Part shown: positions 1 to 11,289 of the stretch, piece after piece
Position numbering within the stretch: the first letter of the stretch is position 1
How the letters are laid out: each line of letters starts with the position of its first letter
DNA from: Tillus elongatus
Taxonomy: Eukaryota; Arthropoda; Insecta; Coleoptera; Cleridae
Reading direction: 5' to 3'
Length of the DNA: 64,000 bases
NCBI GenBank assembly: GCA_964006375.1
Contig: OZ023262.1
Span: forward strand, 199,540,778-199,604,777
Notes under the pieces: model-generated
Seen by the model: the letters and a program-made list of their open reading frames with translations, nothing else
What the model was told of the DNA's origin: nothing
The model's database searches: none
Made by a program: the position numbers and the translations under genes

Positions 1-815
1 TACCAAAGAAGAACAATGCGGAAAAATGTAAAGATGACAGGACCATAAGCTTAATGAGCTACCCACTAAAGGGTTCTTAAAAGTCATACATGACCGGATA
101 TATAGAAAGCTAGACGACGACATAAGTGACTCTCAGTTCGGGTTCCGTAATGGGGTGGGCACGTGAGAGGTATTATTTGCTGTAAACGTACTAACCCAGA
201 GCTGTTTGGACCTCAACGAGGATGTGTACGCTTGCCTAGTCGACTACGAAAAGGTACAGAGCTCGACATGAGCAACTCATAAAAATCCTAAGAAGAGAAA
301 GAATTAGAGACTCAAGGTATAACAATTATAGAAAACTTATACAACAACCAGACATTAAAACAGATAATGTACAAACAAAAGATATAGAGATTAGACGCGG
401 AGTACGACTGGGATGTGTTCTTTCTCCCTTATTATTTAATCTTTATCCAGAAGCCATCATGAGAGAGGCATTACACGAGGAAAGAGCTGGAGTGTTGGTT
501 AACCGGATAACTACACACAGACTACACGGTGTTGTTAGCCGCAAATGCTAACGACTTACAAAGGATAGTACAAAAAGTATACATGACGTCAGTATTCGAT
601 ACGGTTTAAATATGAATCTAAGGAAAACGAAATTCCGCGTGTTCACCAAAACCCCAAACCTTAACATACAACTGATAGTGAACAACCAGACCATATAACT
701 AGTGTACCAACATAAATATCTGGGGACATTAATTAATAGCAATAACGACTATTCTAAAATACTAAGGACAAGAATCGAAAACGCACGCAGCGCCTTTATA
801 AATAGAAAACAGTTC
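1..815 (+). pseudogene. Non-LTR retrotransposon reverse transcriptase relic, cut by the window edge
   Basis: Conceptual translation gives the order of LINE reverse transcriptase motifs, spread over different frames: a segment reading SLMSYPLKGFLKVIHDRIY, then SDSQFGFRNGVGT, then a motif close to GVRLGCVLSPLLFNL near 397-450, then KYLGTLINS near 717-740. The catalytic YADD position near 530-550 is corrupted to something like LAANAND. Stops and frameshifts are frequent, so it cannot be functional. The upstream part lies outside the window. The style resembles RTs often annotated in insects as craniofacial-development-protein-2 neighbours, but I cannot place the clade. Confidence 0.7.
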
Positions 816-1453
816 TTCTGTAGGCGTGTGTAAGCAATTGCTTCTATTTTTTTAAGAATAAAGCTTTGGCTAGGAGCATATTCTGCACTTTTAAGCAATT
901 GCTGGCAACAAAAGCAGTTACTTTAGTTTTTATTCATTAGCTTTCAAGCATTTACTTTGATTTTATAAGAAAAAGCAGTCGCAAAATTTTTATTCATTTT
1001 GTCTAATTTCCTTTTTCTCAGCCCTCGTATAATTTAATAACCTAAATCTTGAATTTTGTAACTAATCTGTTAGGTAGTAACAGTAGGAGCAATGACATAT
1101 AGACTCTATATGTTTATGGGTAGCAGTCACCCTAAAACCAAATTATGTTTCTTAACAAATGTTAACAGTCAACGTTTTGTTAAGTGAAACACCACTTATC
1201 TAACATCTGCGTCCTTTCCTAAACGCCTTCCAAAGTAAAAATTAACATACAAAAACAAAATAGAAAAGTATTTAATGGTTATAAGTTCTTTTAATCTTAA
1301 TGATAAAGCACATGCGTCACTTGACTTTATGTTACTTAATGTACCATAAAAGAGTATGTCGTCAGTTGCCACACTTTACAGTTCCGAGTACTGGACAAGA
1401 AGACTTTTATCAGGAATAATTTTATATAAATAAAACAGTAAAAGTAGAATATC
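816..1453. other. Non-coding stretch with no recognisable feature
   Basis: AT-rich sequence with homopolymer T and A runs. I see no open frame of interest, no RNA gene and no clear repeat partner in the window. Confidence 0.5.
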
Positions 1454-1720
1454 AATAGATAATATTATATACAGTGTGAAACAGCCAAATGGAATAAATT
1501 CAGTGTCTCACTTATTGTGCATATTCATAAAAAAATCTCAAAACACGTCAATTTTAGATTAAAACTGACCTTCCGGGACGTGAAAACTTCACCCCTACAT
1601 TCAACCCCCCTCGAGTGACAGTTGCAACCCCTGTATTTTTAAATGCAAAGTAGTGGTTTGTGGTACCTCGTTTGAAACAGCGCTTCATTCTCTATTCAAA
1701 AATGCTATGCTTTTAAAATT
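1454..1720 (+). repeat. DNA-transposon-end-like repeat, copy 1
   Basis: The stretch starting with ATATACAGTGTG and a motif AGCCAAATGGAATAAATTC is found again, reverse-complemented, at about 9530-9580. The following part (CGTCAATTTTAGA, CATTCAACCCCC, GTGACAGTTGCAA) recurs reverse-complemented at 8030-8240. A TACAG-type start and its position next to transposase relics suggest the terminal region of a degraded Tc1/mariner-like element. Confidence 0.55.
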
Positions 1721-2741
1721 TGTTGCAAAAATTAACAGTCAAAAAAATTATCTAACTGACGGACTTTGCTAATTCGCTACAACACAACAATAAAAATAAC
1801 AAAAGAAGTGAAGTTATTAAAAGTTCGGGACGCAGCAAATGCGTTATGGTAGCGAATTTTCGTAAAAATGTGGAAAATATGTCTTGTTTTTACAAGAAGG
1901 ATATTTGGTTGATAGTATAGCCTATATAGCACTAGCAATGTACCATATTTCATTAAAATAGCTTTGTTGTTTCAAAAAGTACAAATATTTTACGAAAATA
2001 AAGTTTAAAAGTTCCAGAAAAACTGGCCCGATTTTCCTGGCCAACGAACCTCTTTAAGATATTTACACACCTGACAAGATATATTTATTCACAAACAGCC
2101 TTAGGACCAAAATTGAAAAAAAAATTATGATAATTTCTTTTACTTAAATTGCCTTCAGTAATGTGATACTAAATTATATTTTTCACAAAGTTCGACAACT
2201 TTTTTTTACAGTAACTTACTAAACATTTATTATTCATTACCACAGAAATCTTACAAAAAATAATTTCTACTGAAACACTAAAAACAATTCAGCGAAAACT
2301 TTTCAAACTATTTGAGAGTACCTGTATATGTATACGGCAGCTCGATTTGTTCGACGCGTAATACAAAGAAAAAGCTCTCTGAATGCGTCATTTCCATGGG
2401 GCTCCGCTATCTATTGATAAAAACGCCATATCACAATTTGTGATATGCGTTTGATATAGGTGCCAAAAACGTGAAAAATTGCAAAACAATTGAAATAACT
2501 CAAAAACGATGAACGATATCTTTTTTCCCTTACAAACATGCATTATAATTTGATAGAAAACAAAAATGCAACAACATAAGGGGTGTTCTATTAAAAAAAT
2601 AGAGCGTGTATCACCAACGACTTATGGGCCATCCTGTAATTGTCAAAATAGGTTGAAAAGATACAGCTCGAGACACCCTATAATTAACGTATATACTTTT
2701 TCCTCATATATTGTATAATAACGGATATATTAAGCTTTACC
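1721..2741. other. Intergenic sequence with short palindromes and transposon-end-like motifs
   Basis: No gene is visible. The segment around 1823-1862 (TTCGGGACGCAGCAA...) recurs near 3719-3760 beside a transposase N-terminal relic, so part is transposon-derived. 2421-2452 is a near-perfect short palindrome. 2570-2660 contains text typical of transposon termini (GGGGTGTTCTATTAAAAAAAT) but no partner end was found. Confidence 0.35.
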
Positions 2742-2910
2742 CTAGAAATGCGTCACCCTGCATACGTGTAAACAGGCAAAACTCAAACTGACCCTATATA
2801 TGGGTTTTCGGGGTTCTAGTTCGCGCTCATTTGAAGAAATCTTTTTAAAATTCATAAGTCGTGGTCTTCTTAATAACGATTTTCTTCTACGAAAATTTTC
2901 TAAAATATGG
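2742..2910 (+). repeat. Dispersed repeat family B, copy 1
   Basis: Contains the family signature AAACTGACC, then ATGGGTT, then TAGTTCGCGCTCATTTGAA. Related copies lie at 7439-7560 (+), 9600-9705 (-), 21845-21955 (-) and 61671-61790 (+). This copy and the 9600 copy share a longer stretch that includes TCTACGAAAAT and CCCTAGAAATG. Confidence 0.6.
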
Positions 2911-3577
2911 ACTATTAAATCATAAACTATATAGCGGAAACTATTGCCGAAGCATGAGAAAGAGGGTCTATTGAAATGGATTTTCCGAAAATATTTTAGT
3001 AAAATGAAGGACAGTGATGGTTGAAGCTGAAACACACTTATTAAGAGATTTTTCGACATAATCCGTATTTGCTTAAAATTCGTTGACTGAAAATTGCAAA
3101 TTTTGACGTTTCAAATCGCGACTTTGACGTTAATATTCAATTGGTTTTGTTAATCACACAAAATATTTTGTTCTTGTGCTCTCCTCTCATCACCAGTGGC
3201 ACCCAACTTTGTTTTCTTTAAATGCTTATAACTGGAGAACTGCGCTAATGACCAAAGATGCCACAACCGTTAAGTAAATCAAAAAAACAAAAAGAAAACA
3301 AATTCACCTCACTGACGAACTTCGCTACAATACACCAAAAAATTGATAACTAAACGGGTTTCATTCTTGATAATGAAAAAGCAAGCAAAAATCATTTCAG
3401 TGTCCTTTTTGGGCGGTATTAGTTAAAAGGAAGACAAAAATTTATCAATATTCTTCATATTTGGCAATGTTAGTTTTGTTTAAAACGCCTTGGCAGCTTG
3501 TGTGATTATAACCGCATGACAGTAGTTGTTGTTGGCTGTTAACTGCAAGGTAGAAACATGCTGGTTTACTTAACATA
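2911..3577. other. AT-rich intergenic sequence, no recognised feature
   Basis: No coding potential or RNA gene seen. Short matches to 1690-1860 (CTGACGAACTTCGCTAC) indicate old transposon-derived sequence. Confidence 0.35.
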
Positions 3578-3730
3578 AATGGATAAAATAACAATTCTGC
3601 AGATGATTAGTTACGGCGATAGAACACGATCACAGATTGAAGTTGCTCCCCATTTCAAGAAAAATTTTCCGATTTGCTGCCTCCTCACGAGCTTGGATAT
3701 GTAAGGCAGATACTAAAAAATTTCGGGACG
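3578..3730 (+). pseudogene. N-terminal relic of a Tc1/mariner-type transposase
   Basis: An ATG-started stretch reads MDKITILQMISYGDRTRSQ and then IEVAPHF. This resembles the helix-turn-helix N-terminus of IS630/Tc1/mariner-type transposases that begin with a sentence about a genus of 'sequence-similar residues then EVA..F'. It breaks into other frames and stops within 150 bases. No catalytic part follows, so this is a fragment. Confidence 0.45.
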
Positions 3731-4429
3731 CAGCAAGTGAGTTATAATAGTGAATTTTTATAAGAATTTTACACTATTAGTACAAGCTCATTTGAAGAAC
3801 TTCGCTCTTTATATTATCATAAAAAATATTCAAATCTTGTGTTCTAGCTCCTTTTAAGAAAAAAAAAAAACTTTTAATGTTCAAAATTCAATTTTCTATG
3901 ACACTAAAAAATTAAAATTTTGTGCATCTAGGTACTGTAAGTCTCTTTAAAAAAAACTTGTATTACATATTTCATTAAATTTACAAAAGATTATCAGAAC
4001 GAAACTTAATTCATACCCAAGACGTCAATTCATTATTCAAATAAGTTACCTAGAACAACTAATCAACAAATATTAACGTTAATATTCTTACTCTTTGATT
4101 TCCATACAATCTCTTATTATTTAGTTTCTAATTTCAAAAGCATAATAAAGATACAAGTGGTTATATCTATTTCAATGATAACCATTTACTACTTAACCAC
4201 AAAACAGAACTGTCAAACTGTCATAAATAAGCAACACATATTCTTATTCTTCAGTTCCAAATTTTAAAAGCAATATACAATCATTTACTTAATCTCAAAA
4301 CAACTGTCAAACCATAATAAATAAGCAAAACACACTATCCCATCGTGATTTTTACTCCAAGTAGTTGATATAAAACTTACTTATTTTCCCCTACAAGTTC
4401 GCCCATCCGAATATACCCGAAGGCCGTCA
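3731..4429. other. AT-rich intergenic sequence, nothing recognised
   Basis: No open frame, RNA gene or repeat unit that I can support; homopolymer A runs near 3861-3872. Confidence 0.4.
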
Positions 4430-4970
<541 letters not shown>

Positions 4971-4974
4971 CATA

Positions 4975-5420
4975 CAGGCTGTTTCAAAAAACATGCACCA
5001 TCGCTCGTGGGGCAATTCCTTACTAAAAAATAAGAAAAAAAGTTCCTGTGCACATGGGCCCGGAAACGCATAGTTTCCAATATACAGGGAGTTGAATTTT
5101 AATTTTTTTAAAATTTTTTATAAATAATTTCAAAACCACTGGATTGATTTTAAAGAAACTTGGAACTTGAAAGTGTATTATGAAAGTGCATATTTTCAAG
5201 TGAAAATCTGCTTACAACTGCGTCAGTGGCGTGCGTACGGGGTAACTGTAAAAATTCATTTGGGGAAAAAATATGTGCGCCACTGTCTTTTTCCAATTTT
5301 GATACATCAGTTATGAAGCTTATTACATAAGCCACAAAAGCTGCCTCTTGGAATTTTTTCGTTCAGGGTATCCCATAAGAGATATGATTAATTTTATAAA
5401 AAGGGGCAAAGTACCGATTA
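4975..5420 (+). repeat. Left terminal inverted repeat of the Tc1/mariner-type element
   Basis: Matches 6986-7430 in reverse complement over its whole length, including GGAATTGCCCCACGAGCGAT-type and CAACTCCCTGTATATTGGAA-type segments. Any ORF read across it, such as the one around 5150-5335, is a by-product. Confidence 0.9.
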
Positions 5421-5697
5421 GTCGGCGTAATAATAACAATAATAATAATATATGTTTACTGCAACCATAAGAATATGAAAAACAAAACATACAGTAAACA
5501 TTACAGCAATAAACGTGCAAATAACTAACCTACGTAAAACTTATTGGTGATAAACATTGAAATGAATATTACAAACATTGATAAAAAATGCTAAATAAAA
5601 AATAAAAATAAAAAATGAAAAAAGTAATCGTAAAGACACCATGATTTTTCCAATATCTTGTTTTTTGTACATTACTCAATTGACTTTAATAACAAAG

Positions 5698-6859
5698 CTA
5701 AAGAAAATGTTGAAAGTGACCACCATTAGCGTCGTTACAATTATTTAACCTTCTGCGCAAAGATCTTCTTACTCTTCTGCAAATATTTTGATCTTCTCTA
5801 ATGCCGTCAAATGCATATTCTATTCTTCCCAACAATTCTTCTCGTGTATTTACTGGTGTTTTATACACTATTTCTTTTAAATGACCCCACAAATAAAAAT
5901 CGAGAGGATTCAGGTCCGGAGATCGAGGTGGCCATGACACCGGACCTCCACGACCAATCCATCGGTGACCGTATGTGTTGGCTAAATATGTTCTTACAAC
6001 TGCTGCAAAATGTGCGGGCGCACCATCATGCTGGAACCACATTGTACCATTTCTCATAAAAAGCGGTAGTAACAACGGCAAATCATTTTGTAAAAAGTTT
6101 ATATATGATTCATGGTCAAGACGATTCGGTAGAACAACAGGACCAATTATGTGATTTTCAATAATAGCAGTCCAAATATTGATGGAAAATTGATACTGCG
6201 AATTTGCAACTTTTAGTGAGTGTGGGTTTTCATCGGCCCATGTATGTAAATTGTGAAAATTTACGATACCTTTTCGCGTAAATGACGCCTCATCAGTAAA
6301 TAGTACACGTTTAGAGAAATGTTGGTCGTGCCTAAGTTTGTTTAAGAACCACTGACAAAACATTACCCTTGGTTGAAAGTCTCTAGGTAGAAGTTCCTGG
6401 ACACGTGTAAAATGATAGGGATATAAACCTTGATCCTTCAAAGTTCTGTTAACTCATGATGCCGAAATATTACCCAGTTCGGTGGCAATAATTCTCGTAC
6501 TCGTAGGTACTAGGATCACGTTCAACTCTATTTAATATTGCCTCTTCATCTCGTACAGTTCGGCGGTATCTTCTGCGTCCAGAGTCAGCTTTTAAAGGTT
6601 TTAAAGAACCACTTTCTCTCAAATGTCTTACAATACGTGGGAAAATATTTTTGCCAGGAATTCTTCTTTGCGGATAAGTTTCCTGATAAACTCGCACAGC
6701 TTGTCTAGCATTTTGATTTGTTTGTCCATAAATTAACAACATATCAGTCAAATCCGCTGAAGTGTACTTAATGAAAACCATCTTGAGAGGAGGAAATAAT
6801 ATTAATGAGCAGCTCAGTATCAACAAATAACTAAAAACGAAAATACTGCACCGTATCAA
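5698..6859 (-). pseudogene. Tc1/mariner-type transposase, broken by one frameshift and one stop
   Basis: The N-terminal part (6859 to about 6503) carries a helix-turn-helix region with YTSADLTDMLLIYG and NARQAVRVYQETYP, like the DUF4817 N-terminus of insect IS630-type transposases. The likely natural start is the internal methionine of MVFIKYTS near 6784. The catalytic part (6441-5698) has the DDE/D-like residues in FTDEASF, WFQHDGAPAH and SPDLNPLDFYLWG. There are 36 residues between the second and third aspartates, outside the classic DD34D mariner and DD34E Tc1 spacing. A frameshift near 6503 and an in-frame TGA at 6454-6456 separate the halves. The rest of the frame is well preserved, so inactivation looks fairly recent. 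Confidence 0.88.
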
Positions 6860-6985
6860 AATTTAAAGAATAGCACGAAAACTCTTTTGACGCCTACAAA
6901 GCACTTCAAAATTGTAGAATTTAGAGAACTGTCAAAAATTATAGTTTCATGGCACTTTACGATTACTGTTTTCATTACTCCAACG

Positions 6986-7430
6986 AATCGGTATTTTGCC
7001 CCTTTTTATAGAATTAATCATATCTCCTAGGGGATACCCTGAACGAAAAAATACCAAGAGGCAGCTTTTGTGGCTTATGTAATAAGCTTCATAACTGATG
7101 TATCAAAATTGGAAAAAGACAGTGGCGCACATATTTTTCCCCAAATGAATTTTTACAGTTACCCCGTACGCACGCCACTGACGCAGTTGTAAGCAGATTT
7201 TCACTTGAAAATATGCACTTTCATAATACACTTTCAAGTTCCAAGTTTCATTAAAATCAATCCAGTGGTTTTGAAATTATTTATAAAAAATTTAAAAAAA
7301 AAGTAAAATTCAACTCCCTGTATATTGGAAACTATGCGTTTCTGGGCCCATGTGCACAGGAACTTTTTTTCTTATTTTTTAGTAAGGAATTGCCCCACGA
7401 GCGATGGTGCATGTTTTTTGAAACAGCCTG
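6986..7430 (-). repeat. Right terminal inverted repeat of the Tc1/mariner-type element
   Basis: Reverse complement of 4975-5420. It ends GAAACAGCCTG and is followed directly by TATATATA. Confidence 0.9.
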
Positions 7431-7560
7431 TATATATATAAATTCAAACCGACCTTAGATATGGGTTCTAGGGGCCCTAATCCGCGCTCACATAAAAAAA
7501 AAATCCAAAAGTCTCACCATCGTTATCTCTCTATTTTATTAAAAAAATTAACTAAAACCC
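7431..7560 (+). repeat. Dispersed repeat family B, copy 2
   Basis: Short TA run, then AAATTCAAACCGACC, ATGGGTTCTAGGGG and CGCGCTCA, followed by CACCATCGTTATCTCTC. Same order as the copies at 61671 (+) and 21845 (-). Confidence 0.7.
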
Positions 7561-7599
7561 GTCTAGTGTGCCTAGTAATGATACCAAACTGGACGCAAT

Positions 7600-7960
7600 G
7601 ATTGACTTTAAGGAAAGTTAATCGATTATTCGAATATTAAAAGAAAAGAAAATTCATCCCTATAAATTGATACAAACTCAGAAGCTCATGGCAGTCGATT
7701 TTGATAGAAGAACGCCTTTGTGTAAACAAATGATAGAAATATTAGATAACAATGTTATCCAACTAGAACATCTTTTGTTTTCTAAGGAGTGCAGTTTTAC
7801 ACTTCACGGCCACGATAATCGTCGAAATTGTCGCTAATGGTCTAAAGAAAATCCGCACTGGGTGAGAAAAGAATATACGCAATACCCTCAAAAGGTTAAT
7901 ATTTGGCTAGGAATATCTGGAAACCATTATGTCTTTGGATATACTTATTTATCCCTGCTC
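7600..7960 (+). pseudogene. Tc1/mariner-type transposase internal fragment
   Basis: Reading about 7640-7940 gives FSKECSFTLHGH, then NRRNCR, a stop, then WSKENPHWVRKEYTQYP and VNIWLGISGNHY. This is the catalytic-core region of an IS630/Tc1/mariner-type transposase around the first acidic residue; here the family aspartate/glutamate position is KE rather than DE. It is a different family from the 4975-7430 element. Stops and the missing C-terminus make it a relic. Confidence 0.65.
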
Positions 7961-8029
7961 CAAAAAATGTCGTGCCAACTGTGGCAAACCTACATCCTAT
8001 TTCTCATTTACTGTTAAGTTTTACAATAA

Positions 8030-8240
8030 ATTTCAAAACCATACCATTTTTGAATGGAGATTAAAGATATCTTTCAAATGGGATATCACTACAAGCCCCT
8101 ACTTCCTATTTAAAAATTTTGGATTTGCAACTGTCACTCTAAGGGGGTTGAATGTGGGAGTGAAATTTTCGCGTTGCAGAATGTCATTTTTCATTCTAAA
8201 ATTGACGTGTTTCGGGATTTTTAATAAATATGCGCAATAA
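8030..8240 (-). repeat. DNA-transposon-end-like repeat, copy 2
   Basis: Reverse complement of about 1520-1720 (GTGACAGTTGCAA / TTGCAACTGTCAC and GGGGGTTGAATGTGGG). Lies between two transposase fragments. Confidence 0.55.
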
Positions 8241-8345
8241 TTTTGGCAAATCAACATCCATGGTCAATAAATGTCTATTGTGGTATAATCGGAGATAAAG
8301 TTCTTGGTTCGCACTTACTTGAGCGGCGTTTAAATGAAGAAATGT
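8241..8345 (+). pseudogene. Short Tc1/mariner-type transposase fragment
   Basis: Translates as NQHPWSINVYCGIIGDKVLG then SHLLERRLNEEMY. It resembles the segment after the first catalytic aspartate (INVWCGIIGD-like) of mariner-related transposases. Too short to place further; it ends at the (TACA)n array. Confidence 0.5.
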
Positions 8346-8434
8346 ACACTAATTGTTGTGCAACGCTGAATTTATAAAAGTCTCTGGTGAATGGAAGAGT
8401 AGATGCATCTTCTGCAGCGATCCCATATTCTTTG

Positions 8435-9508
8435 TACATACATACATACATACATACATACATACATACATACATACATACATACATACATACATACATA
8501 CATACATACATACATACATACATACATACATACATACATACATACATACATACATACATACATACATACATACATACATACATACATACATACATACATA
8601 CATACATACATACATACATACATACATACATACATACATACATACATACATACATACATACATACATACATACATACATACATACATACATACATACATA
8701 CATACATACATACATACATACATACATACATACATACATACATACATACATACATACATACATACATACATACATACATACATACATACATACATACATA
8801 CATACATACATACATACATACATACATACATACATACATACATACATACATACATACATACATACATACATACATACATACATACATACATACATACATA
8901 CATACATACATACATACATACATACATACATACATACATACATACATACATACATACATACATACATACATACATACATACATACATACATACATACATA
9001 CATACATACATACATACATACATACATACATACATACATACATACATACATACATACATACATACATACATACATACATACATACATACATACATACATA
9101 CATACATACATACATACATACATACATACATACATACATACATACATACATACATACATACATACATACATACATACATACATACATACATACATACATA
9201 CATACATACATACATACATACATACATACATACATACATACATACATACATACATACATACATACATACATACATACATACATACATACATACATACATA
9301 CATACATACATACATACATACATACATACATACATACATACATACATACATACATACATACATACATACATACATACATACATACATACATACATACATA
9401 CATACATACATACATACATACATACATACATACATACATACATACATACATACATACATACATACATACATACATACATACATACATACATACATACATA
9501 CATACATA
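8435..9508. repeat. (TACA)n tetranucleotide array, about 1.07 kb
   Basis: About 268 tandem tetranucleotide units with no interruption in this assembly. All six frames are open, which explains the ~400-residue repetitive ORFs on both strands; none is a gene. It splits the transposon-related repeat whose pieces lie at 8030-8345 and 9530-9585. Confidence 0.97.
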
Positions 9509-9599
9509 AATTGTTTAAGGCACCAATTAGGATACTGAATTTATTCCATTTGGCTGCTCCACACTGTATATATAATATCAAACAGCTTCGTTGTTCCTA

Positions 9600-9705
9600 A
9601 ATTACAACGTGCAACCCTCATTTCTAGGGCATTTTCGTAGAAAAAATTCGTTATTTAGCAGATCGCCACTTTCTTCGAATGAGCGCAAACTAGGACCAGT
9701 TTCTA
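9600..9705 (-). repeat. Diverged copy of repeat family B
   Basis: In its own orientation it contains GGTCCTAGTTTGCGCTCATT, AACGAATTTTTTCTACG and CCCTAGAAATGA, matching 2742-2910. Confidence 0.5.
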
Positions 9706-9944
9706 AAAAGGGTAAGTTATTATTATTTTCTAGTTCGTGGGTAAACTTTATGGAATCAAATTTATTGTTCAACTTGGCGATAAAATCTTCTATTCTGCAA
9801 ATGTTTGTGTTAAACTCTGCGAAAATATCATCCAGGTAACGGAACCACACTCTAGGAAAATATTCACTTTCATTTTCAAAATCTGTTTCAAATTTACCCA
9901 TGAAAAGGTCCGCAATAAATAGTGAAAGCGGCTTGCCCATTGCC
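9706..9944 (-). pseudogene. Penelope-like reverse transcriptase fragment, left arm of an inverted pair
   Basis: Reads MGKPLSLFIADLFMGKFE, then FRYLDDIF with the YLDD catalytic box, then IAKLNNKFDSIKFTHELE. The LDD motif context (WFRYLDDIF) and the NNKF..IKFTHELE segment are typical of Penelope-like RTs. It is a 3' fragment lacking the N-terminal RT motifs and runs into a B-family repeat. The right arm at 9947 is an inverted copy with only a few bases between. Confidence 0.8.
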
Positions 9945-9946
9945 GT

Positions 9947-10800
9947 GCGGACCTTTTCATGAGTAAATTTGAAACATATCTTGAAAATGAATGTGAATAT
10001 TTTCCTAGACTGTTGTTCCGTTACGTGGATGATATTTCAGCAGTGTTTAACACAAACATTTGCAGAATAGAAGATTTTATCGCCAAGTTGAACAATAAAT
10101 TTGATACCATAAAATGTACCCACGAACTAGAAAATAATTATAAATTACACTTTTTAAATGTATTAGTTATCAAGAATAAAGACACCTTCGAGTTCGATGT
10201 CCATAGAAAAGAAACCACTACCCTGAGCTACAATCCGAATGACTCACATCATACGTACGCAAAAAAGTGGCCAGCCTGAATTTTTTAGTAAACAGGTTAA
10301 TTAATTTTCCTTTAAGTAAAAGTAGATAGATAAGAATTAAATATTAAGAACGTTGACGAATATAACGGATAAACTGCTTGTCTAGTGGAGAAATTAATTA
10401 ACAAACAGAAAACGAAGAAAGTACGTTTATAATAGAGAAAGCGGAAAAAAACCTTTGTTTGCTTACCTTTTGAACGTCGAATCACGAGAGGTCTAGATAG
10501 CATTTTTTTTAAAGCCAACTTGCAATTAACATTTTCGACAAAAAATACTTTAAAAAACCTGTTAGGTAACCCAAGAGAGAAGGATAGTGCGGCCAAAATG
10601 TCGGGAATTTATGAAATAAGTTGTAAAAATTGTGATCTTAAATACGTCGGACAAACAAATATCTATTGCAATTAGATCCAAAGAACACTTAGCACAATTA
10701 AAATACGAGACTATAGATATACCCACCGTCGCCCGACATATTTAGGATAATAATCACCACGTTAATGAGGAGAATCTAAATTTGAAAAAAATCTTAGAAA
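9947..10800 (+). pseudogene. Penelope-like element: RT C-terminal part plus GIY-YIG endonuclease, degraded
   Basis: 9959-10279 reads MSKFETYLENECEYFPRL, FRYVDDISAVF and IAKLNNKFDTIKCTHELE, an inverted paralogue of the left arm. After a break, 10270-10590 keeps RT-thumb-like text (FLVNRLINFPLS) and NTLKNLLGNPREKDS. From about 10597 SGIYEISCKNCDLKYVGQTN shows the GIY and YVG pair that defines the GIY-YIG nuclease of Penelope-like elements. Downstream sequence is full of stops and ends in a (TA)n array. Penelope-like elements use this nuclease with their RT for target-primed insertion; this copy is dead. Confidence 0.82.
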
Positions 10801-10826
10801 ACCAAGACAATTGAACGTCATCGAAA

Positions 10827-10827
<1 letters not shown>

Positions 10828-10902
<75 letters not shown>
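10828..10902. repeat. (TA)n microsatellite
   Basis: About 37 TA units directly after the Penelope-like GIY-YIG relic. Confidence 0.95.
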
Positions 10903-10904
<2 letters not shown>

Positions 10905-11246
10905 CTAAATATAATCATAAGAAAAAATGCATGAATCTCGCGCCACCTCCAAACTCCAGTCATTCGATAGAGAGCTTTGTAAAAAAATATGTAAATACCG
11001 ACAAAAGCGTGCCTGATAGATAAGGAAACAATACAGATATTTCCGACAAACGAAAATATCAGCAAGGGACCACTAAGCTGTTGACTGGTGTAATAAAGGG
11101 AAGTTCAATAACCTCTTCCGGCAATTAAGGATATAATACATAATGGTTTCGTCTGCTACTTAAAAATTCGACTCTCGTTTTCGGACTTTTACCTGAAAGT
11201 CTATATAGATACGTGTAGAAGTAGAAATCAATTAGAATATTTTCAT

Positions 11247-11287
11247 CCTCTGATGACGCTAACTTGGTTAGCGAAACGATCGTTAGG
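11247..11287 (+). ncRNA. Hammerhead ribozyme candidate (Penelope-type minimal form)
   Basis: All conserved core positions are present: CTGATGA at 11250-11256, GAAA at 11273-11276 and the UH pair at 11283-11284 before the expected cleavage site. Helix II is GCTAAC (11258-11263) paired with GTTAGC (11267-11272) across a 3-base loop, with one unpaired C at 11257. Helix III is the palindrome CGATCG (11277-11282), giving one C-G pair below the A-U pair. Helix I is CCT (11247-11249) with AGG (11285-11287). Minimal hammerheads with short palindromic helix III are known from Penelope-like element terminal repeats, and a Penelope relic lies just upstream on the same strand. Confidence 0.65.
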
Positions 11288-11289
11288 TC

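Larger units (their letters stand above)
4975..7430 (-). mobile_element. Tc1/mariner-superfamily transposon with very long terminal inverted repeats
   Basis: The ends are CAGGCTGTTTC at 4975 and its complement ending at 7430, each flanked by a TA dinucleotide (4973-4974, 7431-7432), as expected for TA target duplication. The inverted repeats extend to about 5420 on the left and 6986 on the right, roughly 445 bp each, and differ only by scattered substitutions and small indels. A single transposase gene lies between them on the minus strand. The element sits in a TA-microsatellite context between an A-family repeat on the left and a B-family repeat on the right. Confidence 0.9.

Noticed and set aside
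8353..9600. Long open frames of ~370-415 codons over the (TACA)n array on both strands
   Set aside because: They are translations of a tetranucleotide repeat, open in all frames; flanks are transposon-derived and not coding.
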